Source: Micavibrio_A sp964423095 | Lineage (GTDB): Bacteria; Pseudomonadota; Alphaproteobacteria; Micavibrionales; Micavibrionaceae | Direction: 5' to 3' | NCBI GenBank assembly: GCA_964423095.1 | Contig: CAYRDI010000022.1 | Coordinates: forward strand, 1 to 31,968 | DNA length: 31,968 nucleotides | Shown here: positions 1 to 7,834 of the stretch, in pieces | Layout of the letters: the number at the start of each line of letters is the position of its first letter | Position numbering within the stretch: position 1 is the stretch's first letter | Translations under genes and position numbers: made by a program | The notes under the pieces: generated by a model | The model's database searches: none | What the model saw: the letters and a program-made list of their open reading frames with translations, nothing else | What the model was told of the DNA's origin: nothing

Positions 1-243
1 GTCGAAAAGCGCGTGCGCCCGTATTACGAAGCAAACATCAAACCGCTGCTCGATGGCGGAAAGAATGTTCTGGTGGCGGCACATGGAAATTCGCTTCGCG
101 CGCTGTTGATTATCATCGGTGCGGAAACACCGGAAAGCATCAACAAGGCGGAAATGGAAACTGGCGTACCGGTGGTCTTTGAATTGCAGGACGGAAAAAT
201 CCTCAAACGCTATACGCTGGCCGACCAAAAAGACGCGGCGTAA
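1..243 (+). CDS. gpmA: 2,3-bisphosphoglycerate-dependent phosphoglycerate mutase, C-terminal part
   Basis: The open frame runs in from the left edge, so only about the last 80 residues are present. This is the C-terminal end of the glycolytic enzyme that interconverts 3- and 2-phosphoglycerate in the cytosol. Visible are the family block AAHGNSLRAL, whose His is the second active-site histidine of the histidine phosphatase fold, and the following TGVPVVFEL strand typical of dPGM. The phosphohistidine RHG motif lies outside the window. An internal GTG at position 13 is not the real start, because the frame is open upstream of it. A strong hairpin terminator follows the stop directly. The family call is confident; the 5' end cannot be judged. 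Confidence 0.9.
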   Translation, partial: VEKRVRPYYEANIKPLLDGGKNVLVAAHGNSLRALLIIIGAETPESINKAEMETGVPVVFELQDGKILKRYTLADQKDAA

Positions 244-246
244 GAG

Positions 247-280
247 AAAAAAACCCCGCATAAAGCGGGGTTTTTATTTT
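247..280. terminator. Bidirectional intrinsic terminator between gpmA and the EF-hand gene
   Basis: A 6-bp GC stem (CCCCGC / GCGGGG, 254-259 and 265-270) with loop ATAAA is flanked by an A-run on the left and a T-run on the right. The two runs extend the stem and supply U-tracts on both strands. It sits between two convergent genes and should end both transcripts. Confidence 0.9.
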
Positions 281-285
281 GTTCC

Positions 286-603
286 TTACATTTGTTTCAT
301 GCCGGCATATTCTTCGGCGGAAATTTTCTTGTCGCCGTTTTTATCCAGCGCGGCGAATTCCTGCTTGGCCTTCACGGTTTCTTTGGATTTGAAAGCCTTT
401 TCGAATTCCGGCAGGCTCAAGCTGCCGTCCTTGTTTTTATCGAGGCTGGCGAAATTGGCCACCGGTGCTTCGGCCTTGGTCATCGCCGTCTTTGCCGCTT
501 CGACCGGGGCTTTCGTTTCCGCAGCGTGCGCAGCGGAAGCCAGAGGCAGGGCGACAACAGCGGCCAGTGCGGCCATCGAGACATATTTCATTGCAGTTTT
601 CAT
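286..603 (-). CDS. Secreted EF-hand calcium-binding protein
   Basis: A 105-residue protein with a typical Sec signal peptide: Lys-containing N-terminus, hydrophobic core at about 7-23 and an AHA-A cleavage site near residue 28. The mature part holds two canonical 12-residue EF-hand loops, DKNKDGSLSLPE (about 55-66) and DKNGDKKISAEE (about 87-98), each with acidic residues at positions 1, 3, 5 and 12. It is therefore a small periplasmic or secreted calcium-binding protein; its role (buffer or sensor) is unknown. The start is supported by an AAGGAG-type ribosome binding site 8-9 bases upstream. It is convergent with gpmA and shares its terminator. A 14-bp palindrome lies in the leader. Confidence 0.85.
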   Translation of the reverse strand: MKTAMKYVSMAALAAVVALPLASAAHAAETKAPVEAAKTAMTKAEAPVANFASLDKNKDGSLSLPEFEKAFKSKETVKAKQEFAALDKNGDKKISAEEYAGMKQM

Positions 604-620
604 GTTTGATCTCCTTTGTG

Positions 621-634
621 ATCAACTTGTTGAT
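621..634. promoter_or_regulatory. Palindrome in the leader of the EF-hand gene
   Basis: ATCAACTTGTTGAT has perfect 6-bp arms around a TT centre, just upstream of the ribosome binding site of the EF-hand gene. It could be an operator. No known binding protein is implied by the sequence, and it could be chance. Confidence 0.3.
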
Positions 635-730
635 GCGCTCATTCTCGCGCCTGCCCAGTGACAGATTAAAGGAGGAATAGTGATATTGTGATGTCTTTTA
701 AGGCGGAATAATGGCGGTATTTCCGCAAAT

Positions 731-756
731 AAAAACCCGCCGTTGGGCGGGTTTTT
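731..756. terminator. Intrinsic terminator after rpsO
   Basis: A perfect 11-bp inverted repeat (AAAAACCCGCC / GGCGGGTTTTT) with loop GTTG lies 22 bases past the rpsO stop on the minus strand. It ends the infB-rbfA-truB-rpsO transcript and by symmetry could work in both directions. Confidence 0.9.
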
Positions 757-777
757 CAATTCCGTTCTCGAAAAATA

Positions 778-1047
778 CTAGCGGCGGATACCGAGTTTTT
801 CGATCAGGGCCGCATAACGGCCTTCATCTTTTTTCTTCAAGTAGTCCAGAAGCGTGCGGCGCGTGGCCACGAGTTTCAGCAGGCCGCGGCGGGAACTGAA
901 ATCCTTCTTGTTTGATTGCATGTGTTCGGAGAGGTTGTTGATCCGTTCCGTCAGGATGGCCACTTGCACTTCGGGAGAGCCCGTGTCGTTTGCTGTGGTG
1001 GCGTTGTCCTTGATAATCGCTTGTTTCTTTTCTGCTGTAATCGACAT
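778..1047 (-). CDS. rpsO: 30S ribosomal protein S15
   Basis: The 89-residue length is exactly that of the family. S15 binds 16S rRNA in the central domain and is an early organiser of the small-subunit platform. Recognised from the S15 signature: a TGSPEVQVA..ER segment (about 22-35), then the SRRGLL and RR..LL.YL blocks and a C-terminal LGIRR. A good AAGGAAG ribosome binding site precedes the ATG. It is the last gene of the truB-rpsO end of the cluster and is followed by a strong terminator. In many alphaproteobacteria pnp comes next; here it does not. Confidence 0.97.
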   Translation of the reverse strand: MSITAEKKQAIIKDNATTANDTGSPEVQVAILTERINNLSEHMQSNKKDFSSRRGLLKLVATRRTLLDYLKKKDEGRYAALIEKLGIRR

Positions 1048-1078
1048 CGTCTTTTCTTCCTTTTGTTTTAAAGCCCGT

Positions 1079-1138
1079 CGTCATTCTGAGCGCAGCGAAG
1101 AATCTTAAGATCCTTCGTGCTACGCCCTCAGGATGACG
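1079..1138. repeat. Imperfect palindromic intergenic repeat between rpsO and truB
   Basis: A roughly 60-bp element with mirrored ends: CGTCATTCTGAGCG on the left and CTCAGGATGACG on the right. Inner arms GCGAAGAATCT and AGATCCTTCG surround a short centre. This resembles the dispersed CGTCATxCTGAG-type palindromes scattered through many bacterial genomes. Arm differences (T/C, and extra bases on the right arm) make it imperfect. It lies wholly within the truB-rpsO spacer and would fold in the RNA, possibly affecting processing. Only this copy was noticed in the window. Confidence 0.6.
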
Positions 1139-1149
1139 AGAAGGGCGGG

Positions 1150-2091
1150 TTAGACATTAAAAATGCGGATCGGATGAAGTTCCACACCTTCCACTTCGAC
1201 GATGGCGATGGCCTTTTTATCGTGCGTGGTGAGCGCGGTGACAATGCTCCGTCCGTTCCAGTCAATCCCGGCATCGGCCATACGGTCGAGATCGGGTTTG
1301 GAAACGAAGGACAGCGCATTGCCGTTCTTCAACCGGGCGGCTTCTTGTTCCCTCAAGGCCAGAACCGGGATGTCGTCCAGGGCGGTCTGAAGGGGAAGCA
1401 ATACCTGCTCCGTGGCGGGTTTATCGTCCATATTTTGAAAAATGTCCAGCTTTATCGCGGTTTCCAGCGTAAAGGGGCCGACCGCCGCCCGTTCCAGCAG
1501 CGAAATATAGCCAAAACAGCCCAGTTTAAGCCCCATATCGCGGGCCAGTGACCGGACATACGTCCCCTTGCCGCAAACGCAGCGAAAAGCGGACTTTTCG
1601 GGGGTGTGATCAACAATTTCGAGAGATTCGATGTAAACCTGCCGGGATTTAAGCTCAACCGCTTCGCCGTTCCGGGCAAGGTCATAGGCCCGCTCCCCAT
1701 CCACCTTGATGGCCGAAAACTGGGGCGGGGTTTGTTCGATGTCCCCGATGAAGGCGGGCAGGAGCGATTCAATATCCGCGCGGGCAGGACGTTTGTCCGA
1801 TGTGGCTATCGCTTCGCCTTCGGCATCATCCGTCGCCCGCTGTTCACCCCATGTCACGGTAAAATTATAGGTTTTGATGGAATCCTGCACATAAGGAACG
1901 GTCTTTGTTGCCTCCCCAAGCGCGATAGGCAGTATGCCGGAGGCGAGGGGGTCAAGCGTACCCGCATGCCCCGCCTTTTGCGGTTTCAGCGCGCGTTTGA
2001 CGGCGGCGAGTGCCTGTGTCGAGGTCATCCCGACCGGTTTGTTCAGATTGACCCATCCGTCAATCTTGTTGCCTTTTGGTTTGCGGGCCAT
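1150..2091 (-). CDS. truB: tRNA pseudouridine(55) synthase TruB
   Basis: Converts U55 in the T-loop of tRNAs to pseudouridine. The N-terminal block GWVNLNKPVGMTST and the catalytic loop GHAGTLDPLASG, with the nucleophilic Asp at about residue 47, are diagnostic. Further matches are the PPQFSAIK.DGERAYD block and the GTYVRSLARD.G block. The start is ATG 2091, giving 313 residues beginning MARKPKG. A longer frame to 2166 would add 25 residues unlike the family and would run into rbfA. The gene starts 4 bases after the rbfA stop, so translational coupling is likely. It lies in the conserved infB-rbfA-truB-rpsO order. Confidence 0.96.
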   Translation of the reverse strand: MARKPKGNKIDGWVNLNKPVGMTSTQALAAVKRALKPQKAGHAGTLDPLASGILPIALGEATKTVPYVQDSIKTYNFTVTWGEQRATDDAEGEAIATSDKRPARADIESLLPAFIGDIEQTPPQFSAIKVDGERAYDLARNGEAVELKSRQVYIESLEIVDHTPEKSAFRCVCGKGTYVRSLARDMGLKLGCFGYISLLERAAVGPFTLETAIKLDIFQNMDDKPATEQVLLPLQTALDDIPVLALREQEAARLKNGNALSFVSKPDLDRMADAGIDWNGRSIVTALTTHDKKAIAIVEVEGVELHPIRIFNV

Positions 2092-2095
2092 GGGA

Positions 2096-2476
2096 TTATT
2101 CCTGATCGGAATATTTGATGGTGGACATGATGCCTTCGAGCCGCAGGGCATTGTCGAAGGTATCATCCTGACGGAACTGTAGCTTGGGCGTAAATTTCAA
2201 TTGCGTCTGGCGGTTGATTTCCTTTTGAAACGTATGCGCCTCATCATTCAACGCCGGGAGAATTTCATCCATGTGCGAGCCGCCCAGCGAAATGACATAG
2301 GCAGTGGCGTGTTTTAGATCGGGCGATACACGTACTTCCGTCACCGTAACCGTGCCGGATTCCAGCAAGGCCGGATGATGGAAGTGCCCGCGCATCAACG
2401 TGGCGGCAACCACTTCCTTGATCTGTTCGCCAACACGGAGCATCCGTTGCGATGGTTGGTTTGTCGTGTTACGCAT
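2096..2476 (-). CDS. rbfA: 30S ribosome-binding factor A
   Basis: A 126-residue, single KH-like-domain protein that helps mature the 16S rRNA 5' end and late 30S subunits, including in the cold. Features of the family are the basic N-terminus leading to R..RVGEQIKE, the VTVTEVRVSPDLKHA strand-helix block and the C-terminal LKFTPKLQFRQDDT segment. It lies directly upstream of truB. Its start codon overlaps the end of the small upstream ORF by 8 bases, so it is probably translated by coupling to that inserted gene rather than directly to infB. Confidence 0.95.
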   Translation of the reverse strand: MRNTTNQPSQRMLRVGEQIKEVVAATLMRGHFHHPALLESGTVTVTEVRVSPDLKHATAYVISLGGSHMDEILPALNDEAHTFQKEINRQTQLKFTPKLQFRQDDTFDNALRLEGIMSTIKYSDQE

Positions 2477-2738
2477 AATTTGATGTAGGCATTGCCAACC
2501 TTAAACTACTTGTCAGCATCTCCTTAAGACCGTCTGTTGTTATACCTAAAGAATCACAAAAACAGTCAGGTGTGCCTTGCTGAACATACTCATCAGCAGC
2601 CAGAGTAATTCTTACAACTAGATCAGGATGGTCTTTAAACAATTCTTCTGACGACCAGCCCCGCTCGGCACCAACCTTTTCAACGCAAGACTTTATAACG
2701 CGTTCCCATTCTGCTTTGATGTTAGGGTCTTTTGACAT
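2469..2738 (-). CDS. Uncharacterised 89-residue protein inserted between infB and rbfA
   Basis: I do not recognise this family. The product is small, acidic and soluble, with no signal peptide or membrane segment; it has three Cys (one at about 18, two near 59-61 in DCFCDS). Base composition is visibly more AT-rich than infB and rbfA. It is inserted neatly: its ATG lies 2 bases after the infB stop and uses a GGAG inside the last infB codons as ribosome binding site. Its stop overlaps the rbfA start by 8 bases. It would thus be co-translated with two essential translation factors. The neat spacing argues for a real gene; the function is unknown. Confidence 0.7.
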   Translation of the reverse strand: MSKDPNIKAEWERVIKSCVEKVGAERGWSSEELFKDHPDLVVRITLAADEYVQQGTPDCFCDSLGITTDGLKEMLTSSLRLAMPTSNYA

Positions 2739-2740
2739 AT

Positions 2741-5299
2741 TTACTCCAGTGTTCTGGCTTCTTCGATCACTTCATAGCATTCGATGACATCGCCTTCTTT
2801 GATGTCTTCATAGTTTTCGAACGCCATACCGCATTCCATGCCTTCTTTAACCTCGCGCACTTCATCCTTAAAGCGTTTAAGGGTTTTCAGCGTGCCGTTG
2901 TCGTGAATGACCACGTTGTCGCGGAGCAGGCGGACGCCCGCGCCCCGTTTGACCATACCGGCCGTAACCATACAGCCAGCAATCTTTCCGACCTTGGTGA
3001 TGTTGAACACCTGACGTATTTCGGCCTGACCCAGATATTCTTCGCGGCGGGACGGGGAGAGCATTCCGGATAGAACCGCTTTCACATCATCGATCACATT
3101 GTAGATGATGTTGTAGTAACGGATCTGTACGCCATCACGTTCGGCCTGTGTGCGAGCCTGTGCATTCGCACGGACGTTAAAGCCCACGATGAAGGCATTG
3201 GACGCTCTGGCCAGCGTAATGTCGGATTCCGTAATTGCGCCGACACCAGAATGCAGAACCTGAATCCCGATTTCGGTATTTTCTTCGGTCATCTTGTTCA
3301 AGGAGCCGATAATCGCTTCCACCGATCCGTGCACATCGCCCTTGATGACGACAGGCAGGATTTTCTTGTTGTCCGCAACCTTCGCGGCGGCAAGAATATC
3401 TTCGAACGATTTTCCTTTGGACGACAGGGCCGCAGAAGCCTTTTCCCGTTTGACGCGGGCGCGGTATTCCGCCACATCGCGGGCCTTGGCTTCGTTTTCG
3501 ACGACGTTCAGAATATCGCCGGCTTCCGGCGTTCCGGTCAGGCCCAATACTTCCACCGGCTGGCCCGGAATGGCTTCGGCAAGCTGGGTGCCACGGTCAT
3601 CATAGAGCGCGCGGACTTTCCCCCATTCGGCACCGACGACAAAGATATCGCCCTGACGCAACGTGCCGCGCTGGATCAATACGGTGGCGACGGAACCGCG
3701 GCCGATTTCCATTTTGGCTTCGACCACCGCGCCTTCGGCCGCGCGGTTCGGATTGACCTTTAGTTCTAAAACCTCTGCCTGCAAAAGAATGGCTTCTTCG
3801 AGTTTGTCGAGGTTGAGTTTCTTTTTGGCGGAAATTTCGACAACCTGCGTATCGCCGCCCAGTTCTTCCACCACAACTTCGTGTGACAAGAGATCGTTTT
3901 TGACCTTTTGCGGATTGGCGTCGGGCAGATCGATTTTGTTGATGGCCACGATCATCGGAACCTTCGCCGCCTTGGCGTGGGCGATGGCTTCTATCGTTTG
4001 CGGCATCAGGGAATCGTTGGCAGCCACGACCAGAACGACGATGTCCGTGACATTCGCACCACGGGCCCGCATTTCGGTAAAGGCGGCGTGACCCGGCGTA
4101 TCGAGGAAGGTAATCTTCGCACCGGATGGCAACGTGACCTGATAGGCCCCGATATGTTGGGTAATGCCACCCGCTTCACCGGATACAACATCCGTAGCGC
4201 GAAGGGCATCCAGCAGCGAGGTTTTACCATGGTCAACGTGACCCATGATGGTGACGACCGGCGGACGCGGATGCAGATCCGCAACATCGTCTTCGATCCC
4301 GCCGAGGTTTTGTTCCACATCGCCTTCGGTCACGCGTTTTACGGTGTGGCCGAAATCGGACACGATAATTTCAGCCGTGTCTGCATCGATCGCCTGGTTG
4401 ATGGTGGCCATCACACCCATTTTCATGAGTGCCTTGATCACATCAGCCCCGCGTTCCGACATACGGTTTGCCAGTTCCTGCACCGTAATAACTTCGGGAA
4501 GAACGACTTCGCGGAAAATCTTTTGCGCCGGTTCCTTGGGGCCAAGGGCCATCTTACGGGCTTTTTCCCGCGCACGGCGTTGGGAGGCGAGGGAACGCCC
4601 GCCATCACGGTCAAAATCTTCGTTCAGGACTTTTGTTACGGTGAGTTTTCCACCGCGCCAGCGATCACCCTCATCCGCCTTGGGATTGCGGGTATTGTTC
4701 CGGCGCATGCGGTCACGCACACTTTCGGAATCGCCATCATCGCGGCCTGACGGTGCCGCGCCACCGGGACGGGCAAAGGGCGCGGACGGGGCCGTGTTCG
4801 CCGTAAAGGAACGAACCTGGCTTTGACGTTGCCGGTCATTTTCCTGCTGGCGGGCTTTTTCTTCGGCTTCGATCCGTTCCAGTTCTTCGAGTTCACGGCG
4901 ACGCGCATCGTCAAGCGATTCAGCCGCCGTTTTTTCGGCCGGTTTTTCACGGACAACGGTCTGCCCGATTCCTTCGTCCGCCGCGGTGGGGCGTTCTTTT
5001 TTGGGTTGGGAGAGGGCCTCACGCAAGGCTTTGGCCCGTGCATCCCGTTCTTCGGATGTCAGGTTGTGAAGTTCGGAAGACAAGGCTTCATCCACCACAC
5101 CACCTGCGGATGGCTGTGGTTCATCCGCGCGCGTCGCGGCGCGCCGGCGGCGAACTTCTACCACCGTGCCGCGGGACCCGCCCGAAAGGTTTTGCCGGGC
5201 TTGCGCCGCCGCATTGCCTTTCAGACTCAACGTCCCGCCGGATTTGGAGCCGAGGGAGAGGGGCTTTTTGTCTTTTTTGTCTTCTTTGCTTTCGCTCAT
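2741..5299 (-). CDS. infB: Translation initiation factor IF-2
   Basis: This GTPase brings fMet-tRNA to the 30S subunit and promotes subunit joining. The 852 residues fit alphaproteobacterial IF-2. In order: a short N-terminal segment, a long low-complexity charged linker (about 50-250, rich in Arg, Glu and Ala), an IF2_N-like domain (about 265-325), and the G domain. The G domain shows GHVDHGKT at 353-360, DTPGH at 400-404 and NKID at 454-457. Domains II-IV follow, ending with the usual MECGMAFENY and GDVIECYE blocks. It begins 47 bases after the nusA stop, with no ylxR gene between. The upstream ribosome binding site is weak. Confidence 0.97.
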   Translation of the reverse strand: MSESKEDKKDKKPLSLGSKSGGTLSLKGNAAAQARQNLSGGSRGTVVEVRRRRAATRADEPQPSAGGVVDEALSSELHNLTSEERDARAKALREALSQPKKERPTAADEGIGQTVVREKPAEKTAAESLDDARRRELEELERIEAEEKARQQENDRQRQSQVRSFTANTAPSAPFARPGGAAPSGRDDGDSESVRDRMRRNNTRNPKADEGDRWRGGKLTVTKVLNEDFDRDGGRSLASQRRAREKARKMALGPKEPAQKIFREVVLPEVITVQELANRMSERGADVIKALMKMGVMATINQAIDADTAEIIVSDFGHTVKRVTEGDVEQNLGGIEDDVADLHPRPPVVTIMGHVDHGKTSLLDALRATDVVSGEAGGITQHIGAYQVTLPSGAKITFLDTPGHAAFTEMRARGANVTDIVVLVVAANDSLMPQTIEAIAHAKAAKVPMIVAINKIDLPDANPQKVKNDLLSHEVVVEELGGDTQVVEISAKKKLNLDKLEEAILLQAEVLELKVNPNRAAEGAVVEAKMEIGRGSVATVLIQRGTLRQGDIFVVGAEWGKVRALYDDRGTQLAEAIPGQPVEVLGLTGTPEAGDILNVVENEAKARDVAEYRARVKREKASAALSSKGKSFEDILAAAKVADNKKILPVVIKGDVHGSVEAIIGSLNKMTEENTEIGIQVLHSGVGAITESDITLARASNAFIVGFNVRANAQARTQAERDGVQIRYYNIIYNVIDDVKAVLSGMLSPSRREEYLGQAEIRQVFNITKVGKIAGCMVTAGMVKRGAGVRLLRDNVVIHDNGTLKTLKRFKDEVREVKEGMECGMAFENYEDIKEGDVIECYEVIEEARTLE

Positions 5300-5346
5300 T
5301 ACGTCACTTCTGTTTACAGTCTAGAGGTTGAGGGGAGGCAGGCTCG

Positions 5347-6855
5347 TTAGCCGTTGGCGGCGGCCTGCTCCTCTTCCTGTGCAAACCAGCTTTCGCGGGC
5401 CTTCATAATCAGGTCCTCGGCTGTTTTGCGGGTGATGGAATCTTCACCCAGAATTTCCACCAGTTCATCGGTGGCCAGATCGGCAAAGTCATCTTTGGTT
5501 TTGACGCCGTTCTGTCCCAGTTTGATGATTTGCGCAGGCAACAGCCCATCCATGGTCAGAAGGTCGTCGGCGATACCCAGCTTTTTGCTTTCTTCGGCCA
5601 GTTTCTTTTGCTGTTCATCCAGCCATGTCTGGGCACGGTTGATCAGCTCTGCTGCGACTTCTTCATCGAATCCCTGGATCTGCATCATTTCATCAACATG
5701 CGTTTCGGCGATTTCTTCCACCGTCGCAAAGCCTTCGGCCACCAGTAGGTGCGCAATGACTTCGTCCACGTCCAGTGCTTCCATAAACAGCGCGGAGCGT
5801 GTTCTGGTTTCTTCGGCGCGGCGCGCGGATTCTTCGGCTTCGGTCATGATGTCGATGTCCCAGCCGCACAGCATGGAGGCAAGACGGACGTTTTGACCGC
5901 GGCGGCCGATGGCAAGCGAAAGCTCTTCTTCGGGAACGACCACGTCCATACGCTTTTTGTCTTCATCCAGAACAACCTTTGCCACGTTGGCGGGTTGCAG
6001 GGCTTTGACGATGAAGCTCGCGATGTCGCTCGACCATTCGACGATGTCGATTTTTTCGCCTTGCAATTCACCGACAACGGCCTGAACGCGCGATCCGCGC
6101 ATACCAACGCACGCACCGACCGGATCGATGGAGGAATCGCGGGAGACAACGGCGATTTTGGCGCGCGAACCCGGATCACGGGCAACGGCTTTAATTTCGA
6201 TGACGCCATCATAAATTTCTGGCACTTCCTGCATGAACAGTTTTGCCATGAATTGCGGGTGCGAACGCGAGAGGAAGATTTGCGGGCCGCGCGGTTCCTG
6301 ACGCACATCATAGATGTACGCACGGACGCGGTCGCCAACCTTGAAATGTTCGCGGGGCAGGGATTCATCGCGACGCAGAAGGCCTTCGCCCTTGCCGCCG
6401 ATGTCAACGGTGGTGTTGCCGTATTCAACGCGTTTGACAACACCATTGATAACTTCGCCTACGCGGTCCTTGAATTCGCCGTACTGGCGTTCACGTTCGG
6501 CTTCACGCACCTTTTGCACGATCACTTGTTTAGCGGTCTGCGCGGCGATACGGCCGAAATCCAGCGGCGGAAGGTCATCGATCAGGAATTCACCGATCAC
6601 GGCATCTTTTTTCATACGCTTGGCTTCGTCCAGCGTCATCTGGCGGACTTCGTCTTCCAGCGTTTCGACAACTTCACGGTAGCGTTTTAGATCAATCAAG
6701 CCGGTCTTGCGGTCGATGTGCGCACGAATGTCATGGTCATGCCCGTATTTTGCGCGGGCAGCTTTTTGAATGGCTTCTTCCATGGCTTCAATGACAATGT
6801 CCTTGTCGATCAATTTTTCACGGGCAACAGCATCGGCGACTTGCAGCAGTTCCAT
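5347..6855 (-). CDS. nusA: Transcription termination/antitermination factor NusA
   Basis: Binds RNA polymerase and modulates pausing, termination and antitermination. The 502 residues match the long alphaproteobacterial form. Domains in order: NusA N-terminal domain (about 1-125), S1 domain (about 130-200, with GVVKRVEYGNTTVD), and two KH domains (about 225-345, with VGACVGMRGSRVQ and LAIGRRGQNVRLAS). A C-terminal acidic region of helix-hairpin-helix type repeats follows (about 360-500). A clear AAAAGGAAAA ribosome binding site precedes the ATG. It lies 41 bases after rimP, the usual rimP-nusA pair. Confidence 0.97.
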   Translation of the reverse strand: MELLQVADAVAREKLIDKDIVIEAMEEAIQKAARAKYGHDHDIRAHIDRKTGLIDLKRYREVVETLEDEVRQMTLDEAKRMKKDAVIGEFLIDDLPPLDFGRIAAQTAKQVIVQKVREAERERQYGEFKDRVGEVINGVVKRVEYGNTTVDIGGKGEGLLRRDESLPREHFKVGDRVRAYIYDVRQEPRGPQIFLSRSHPQFMAKLFMQEVPEIYDGVIEIKAVARDPGSRAKIAVVSRDSSIDPVGACVGMRGSRVQAVVGELQGEKIDIVEWSSDIASFIVKALQPANVAKVVLDEDKKRMDVVVPEEELSLAIGRRGQNVRLASMLCGWDIDIMTEAEESARRAEETRTRSALFMEALDVDEVIAHLLVAEGFATVEEIAETHVDEMMQIQGFDEEVAAELINRAQTWLDEQQKKLAEESKKLGIADDLLTMDGLLPAQIIKLGQNGVKTKDDFADLATDELVEILGEDSITRKTAEDLIMKARESWFAQEEEQAAANG

Positions 6856-6896
6856 CTTGATTTTTCCTTTTAACCTTTCGTGTCGTTTTAAATCGT

Positions 6897-7427
6897 TCAG
6901 TTCGTTGTTTCTTTTGCGATCTCGCGTTCCATCCGGGTCGCTTTGATCAATTCGTCGTTCAGAACAAGGCGGGCTTTTTTGATCGCCTCGATCTCTAATC
7001 TGTGTTCGACCTTATCGACCAGCAAGGTCACAAAGCCGTCTTTTTCTCCCAATATCTTTCCGCGGAACCGGCGTTGTCCTCCGATGGATTCATCCAGTTC
7101 CACTTTCGCCTCGAACCCCGCATATTTGACGAAGTCGGCGGCCTTAATCAGCGGGCGGTCAATCCCGGGGGAGCTGATCTCCAGCGTATAGGCGCCGGAA
7201 ATCGGGTCTTCCACCTCCAGCACAGGGCCCAGCATTTTCGTGATTTGCGTGCAATCATCGAGGCCGAGATTTCCCGTGCGCGGATCTTCCGCAAGGATTT
7301 GAAGGACGCCGCCCTTGAATTCCAGTTGAACCAGTTCAAAGCCCAAGTCCCGTATCACTGGTTCGGCCAGACGGATCAATGTGTGTTCAAGCGGTGTGTT
7401 CTTCATGCCCTTTTTTCTATCCAACAT
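6897..7427 (-). CDS. rimP: Ribosome maturation factor RimP
   Basis: A cytosolic factor needed for 30S subunit maturation. Family marks are the N-terminal helix with a LIRLAEPVI..LGFELVQLEF start, the YTLEISSPGIDRPL block and a C-terminal Sm-like domain with LLVDKVEHRLEIE. The longest frame gives 176 residues. An alternative start at 7406 (MKNTPLEH) gives 169 and fits the family better, but neither has a convincing ribosome binding site. It heads the rimP-nusA-infB block. In most relatives trmB would be the immediate upstream neighbour; here an accessory pocket lies between. Confidence 0.93.
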   Translation of the reverse strand: MLDRKKGMKNTPLEHTLIRLAEPVIRDLGFELVQLEFKGGVLQILAEDPRTGNLGLDDCTQITKMLGPVLEVEDPISGAYTLEISSPGIDRPLIKAADFVKYAGFEAKVELDESIGGQRRFRGKILGEKDGFVTLLVDKVEHRLEIEAIKKARLVLNDELIKATRMEREIAKETTN

Positions 7428-7441
7428 CCTGATTTGGTAAC

Positions 7442-7473
7442 AAAAAAGGCGGGCTTCTTTTCGAGCCCACCTT
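7442..7473 (-). terminator. Intrinsic terminator after the 7508-7750 gene
   Basis: On the minus strand the arms AAGGTGGGCT and AGCCCGCCTT pair with one mismatch around an 8-base loop. They are followed by TTTTTT. It lies between the small upstream gene and rimP and would make that gene a separate transcript. Confidence 0.75.
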
Positions 7474-7507
7474 AATCATACGATCAGGATTTTGGAGTTA
7501 TATACGC

Positions 7508-7750
7508 CTATGGTGCCGTGATGACAAGGTTTTTTTCTTGTGCTGGCGTGCCGATCAAGGATGCGGCGGCTTCTATGGCCGACAATCCGGCTCCCTGAGG
7601 ACGTATAATTAATTCCATAGTCGGAGTATCGCCGCCCAGATCTTTGTTTGGTGTAGCCATCCATAGCTGAAAGGCCGTTGGATCCCCGTTAAACTTATTT
7701 TTTAAAATAGCTCCAAGGATTTCGCCTTTATCGCCAGCCAGACCCTGCAT
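7508..7750 (-). CDS. Small uncharacterised protein upstream of rimP
   Basis: An 80-residue protein not recognised as any family. It has a predicted soluble composition, no signal peptide and no cysteine. The gene is supported by a good GGAAGGAC ribosome binding site about 8 bases before the ATG and by its own terminator 35 bases past the stop. It lies on the native side of the trmB 3'-end duplication, between rimP and the truncated trmB copy. It is absent from the standard trmB-rimP arrangement, so it may be part of the accessory insertion or a lineage-specific gene. Confidence 0.6.
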   Translation of the reverse strand: MQGLAGDKGEILGAILKNKFNGDPTAFQLWMATPNKDLGGDTPTMELIIRPQGAGLSAIEAAASLIGTPAQEKNLVITAP

Positions 7751-7834
7751 GATTTTGTCCTTCCATAAATCGAATTTATAGTTATGTATAATACTTTGTG
7801 GTAAGTTTCAACTAAAATATGCTGTGCTCAGGAT

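Noticed and set aside
711..899. A plus-strand ORF with an AAGGCGG before its ATG, and a nearby AAAGGAGG
   Set aside because: It runs through the rpsO terminator and antisense to rpsO. The first purine-rich stretch leads only to a three-codon frame.
3908..4750. A 280-residue plus-strand ORF
   Set aside because: It lies fully antisense to infB, where codon bias keeps the opposite frame open. No ribosome binding site or recognisable domain was seen.
5749..6690. A 313-residue plus-strand ORF
   Set aside because: Antisense to nusA; the composition is that of a shadow frame.
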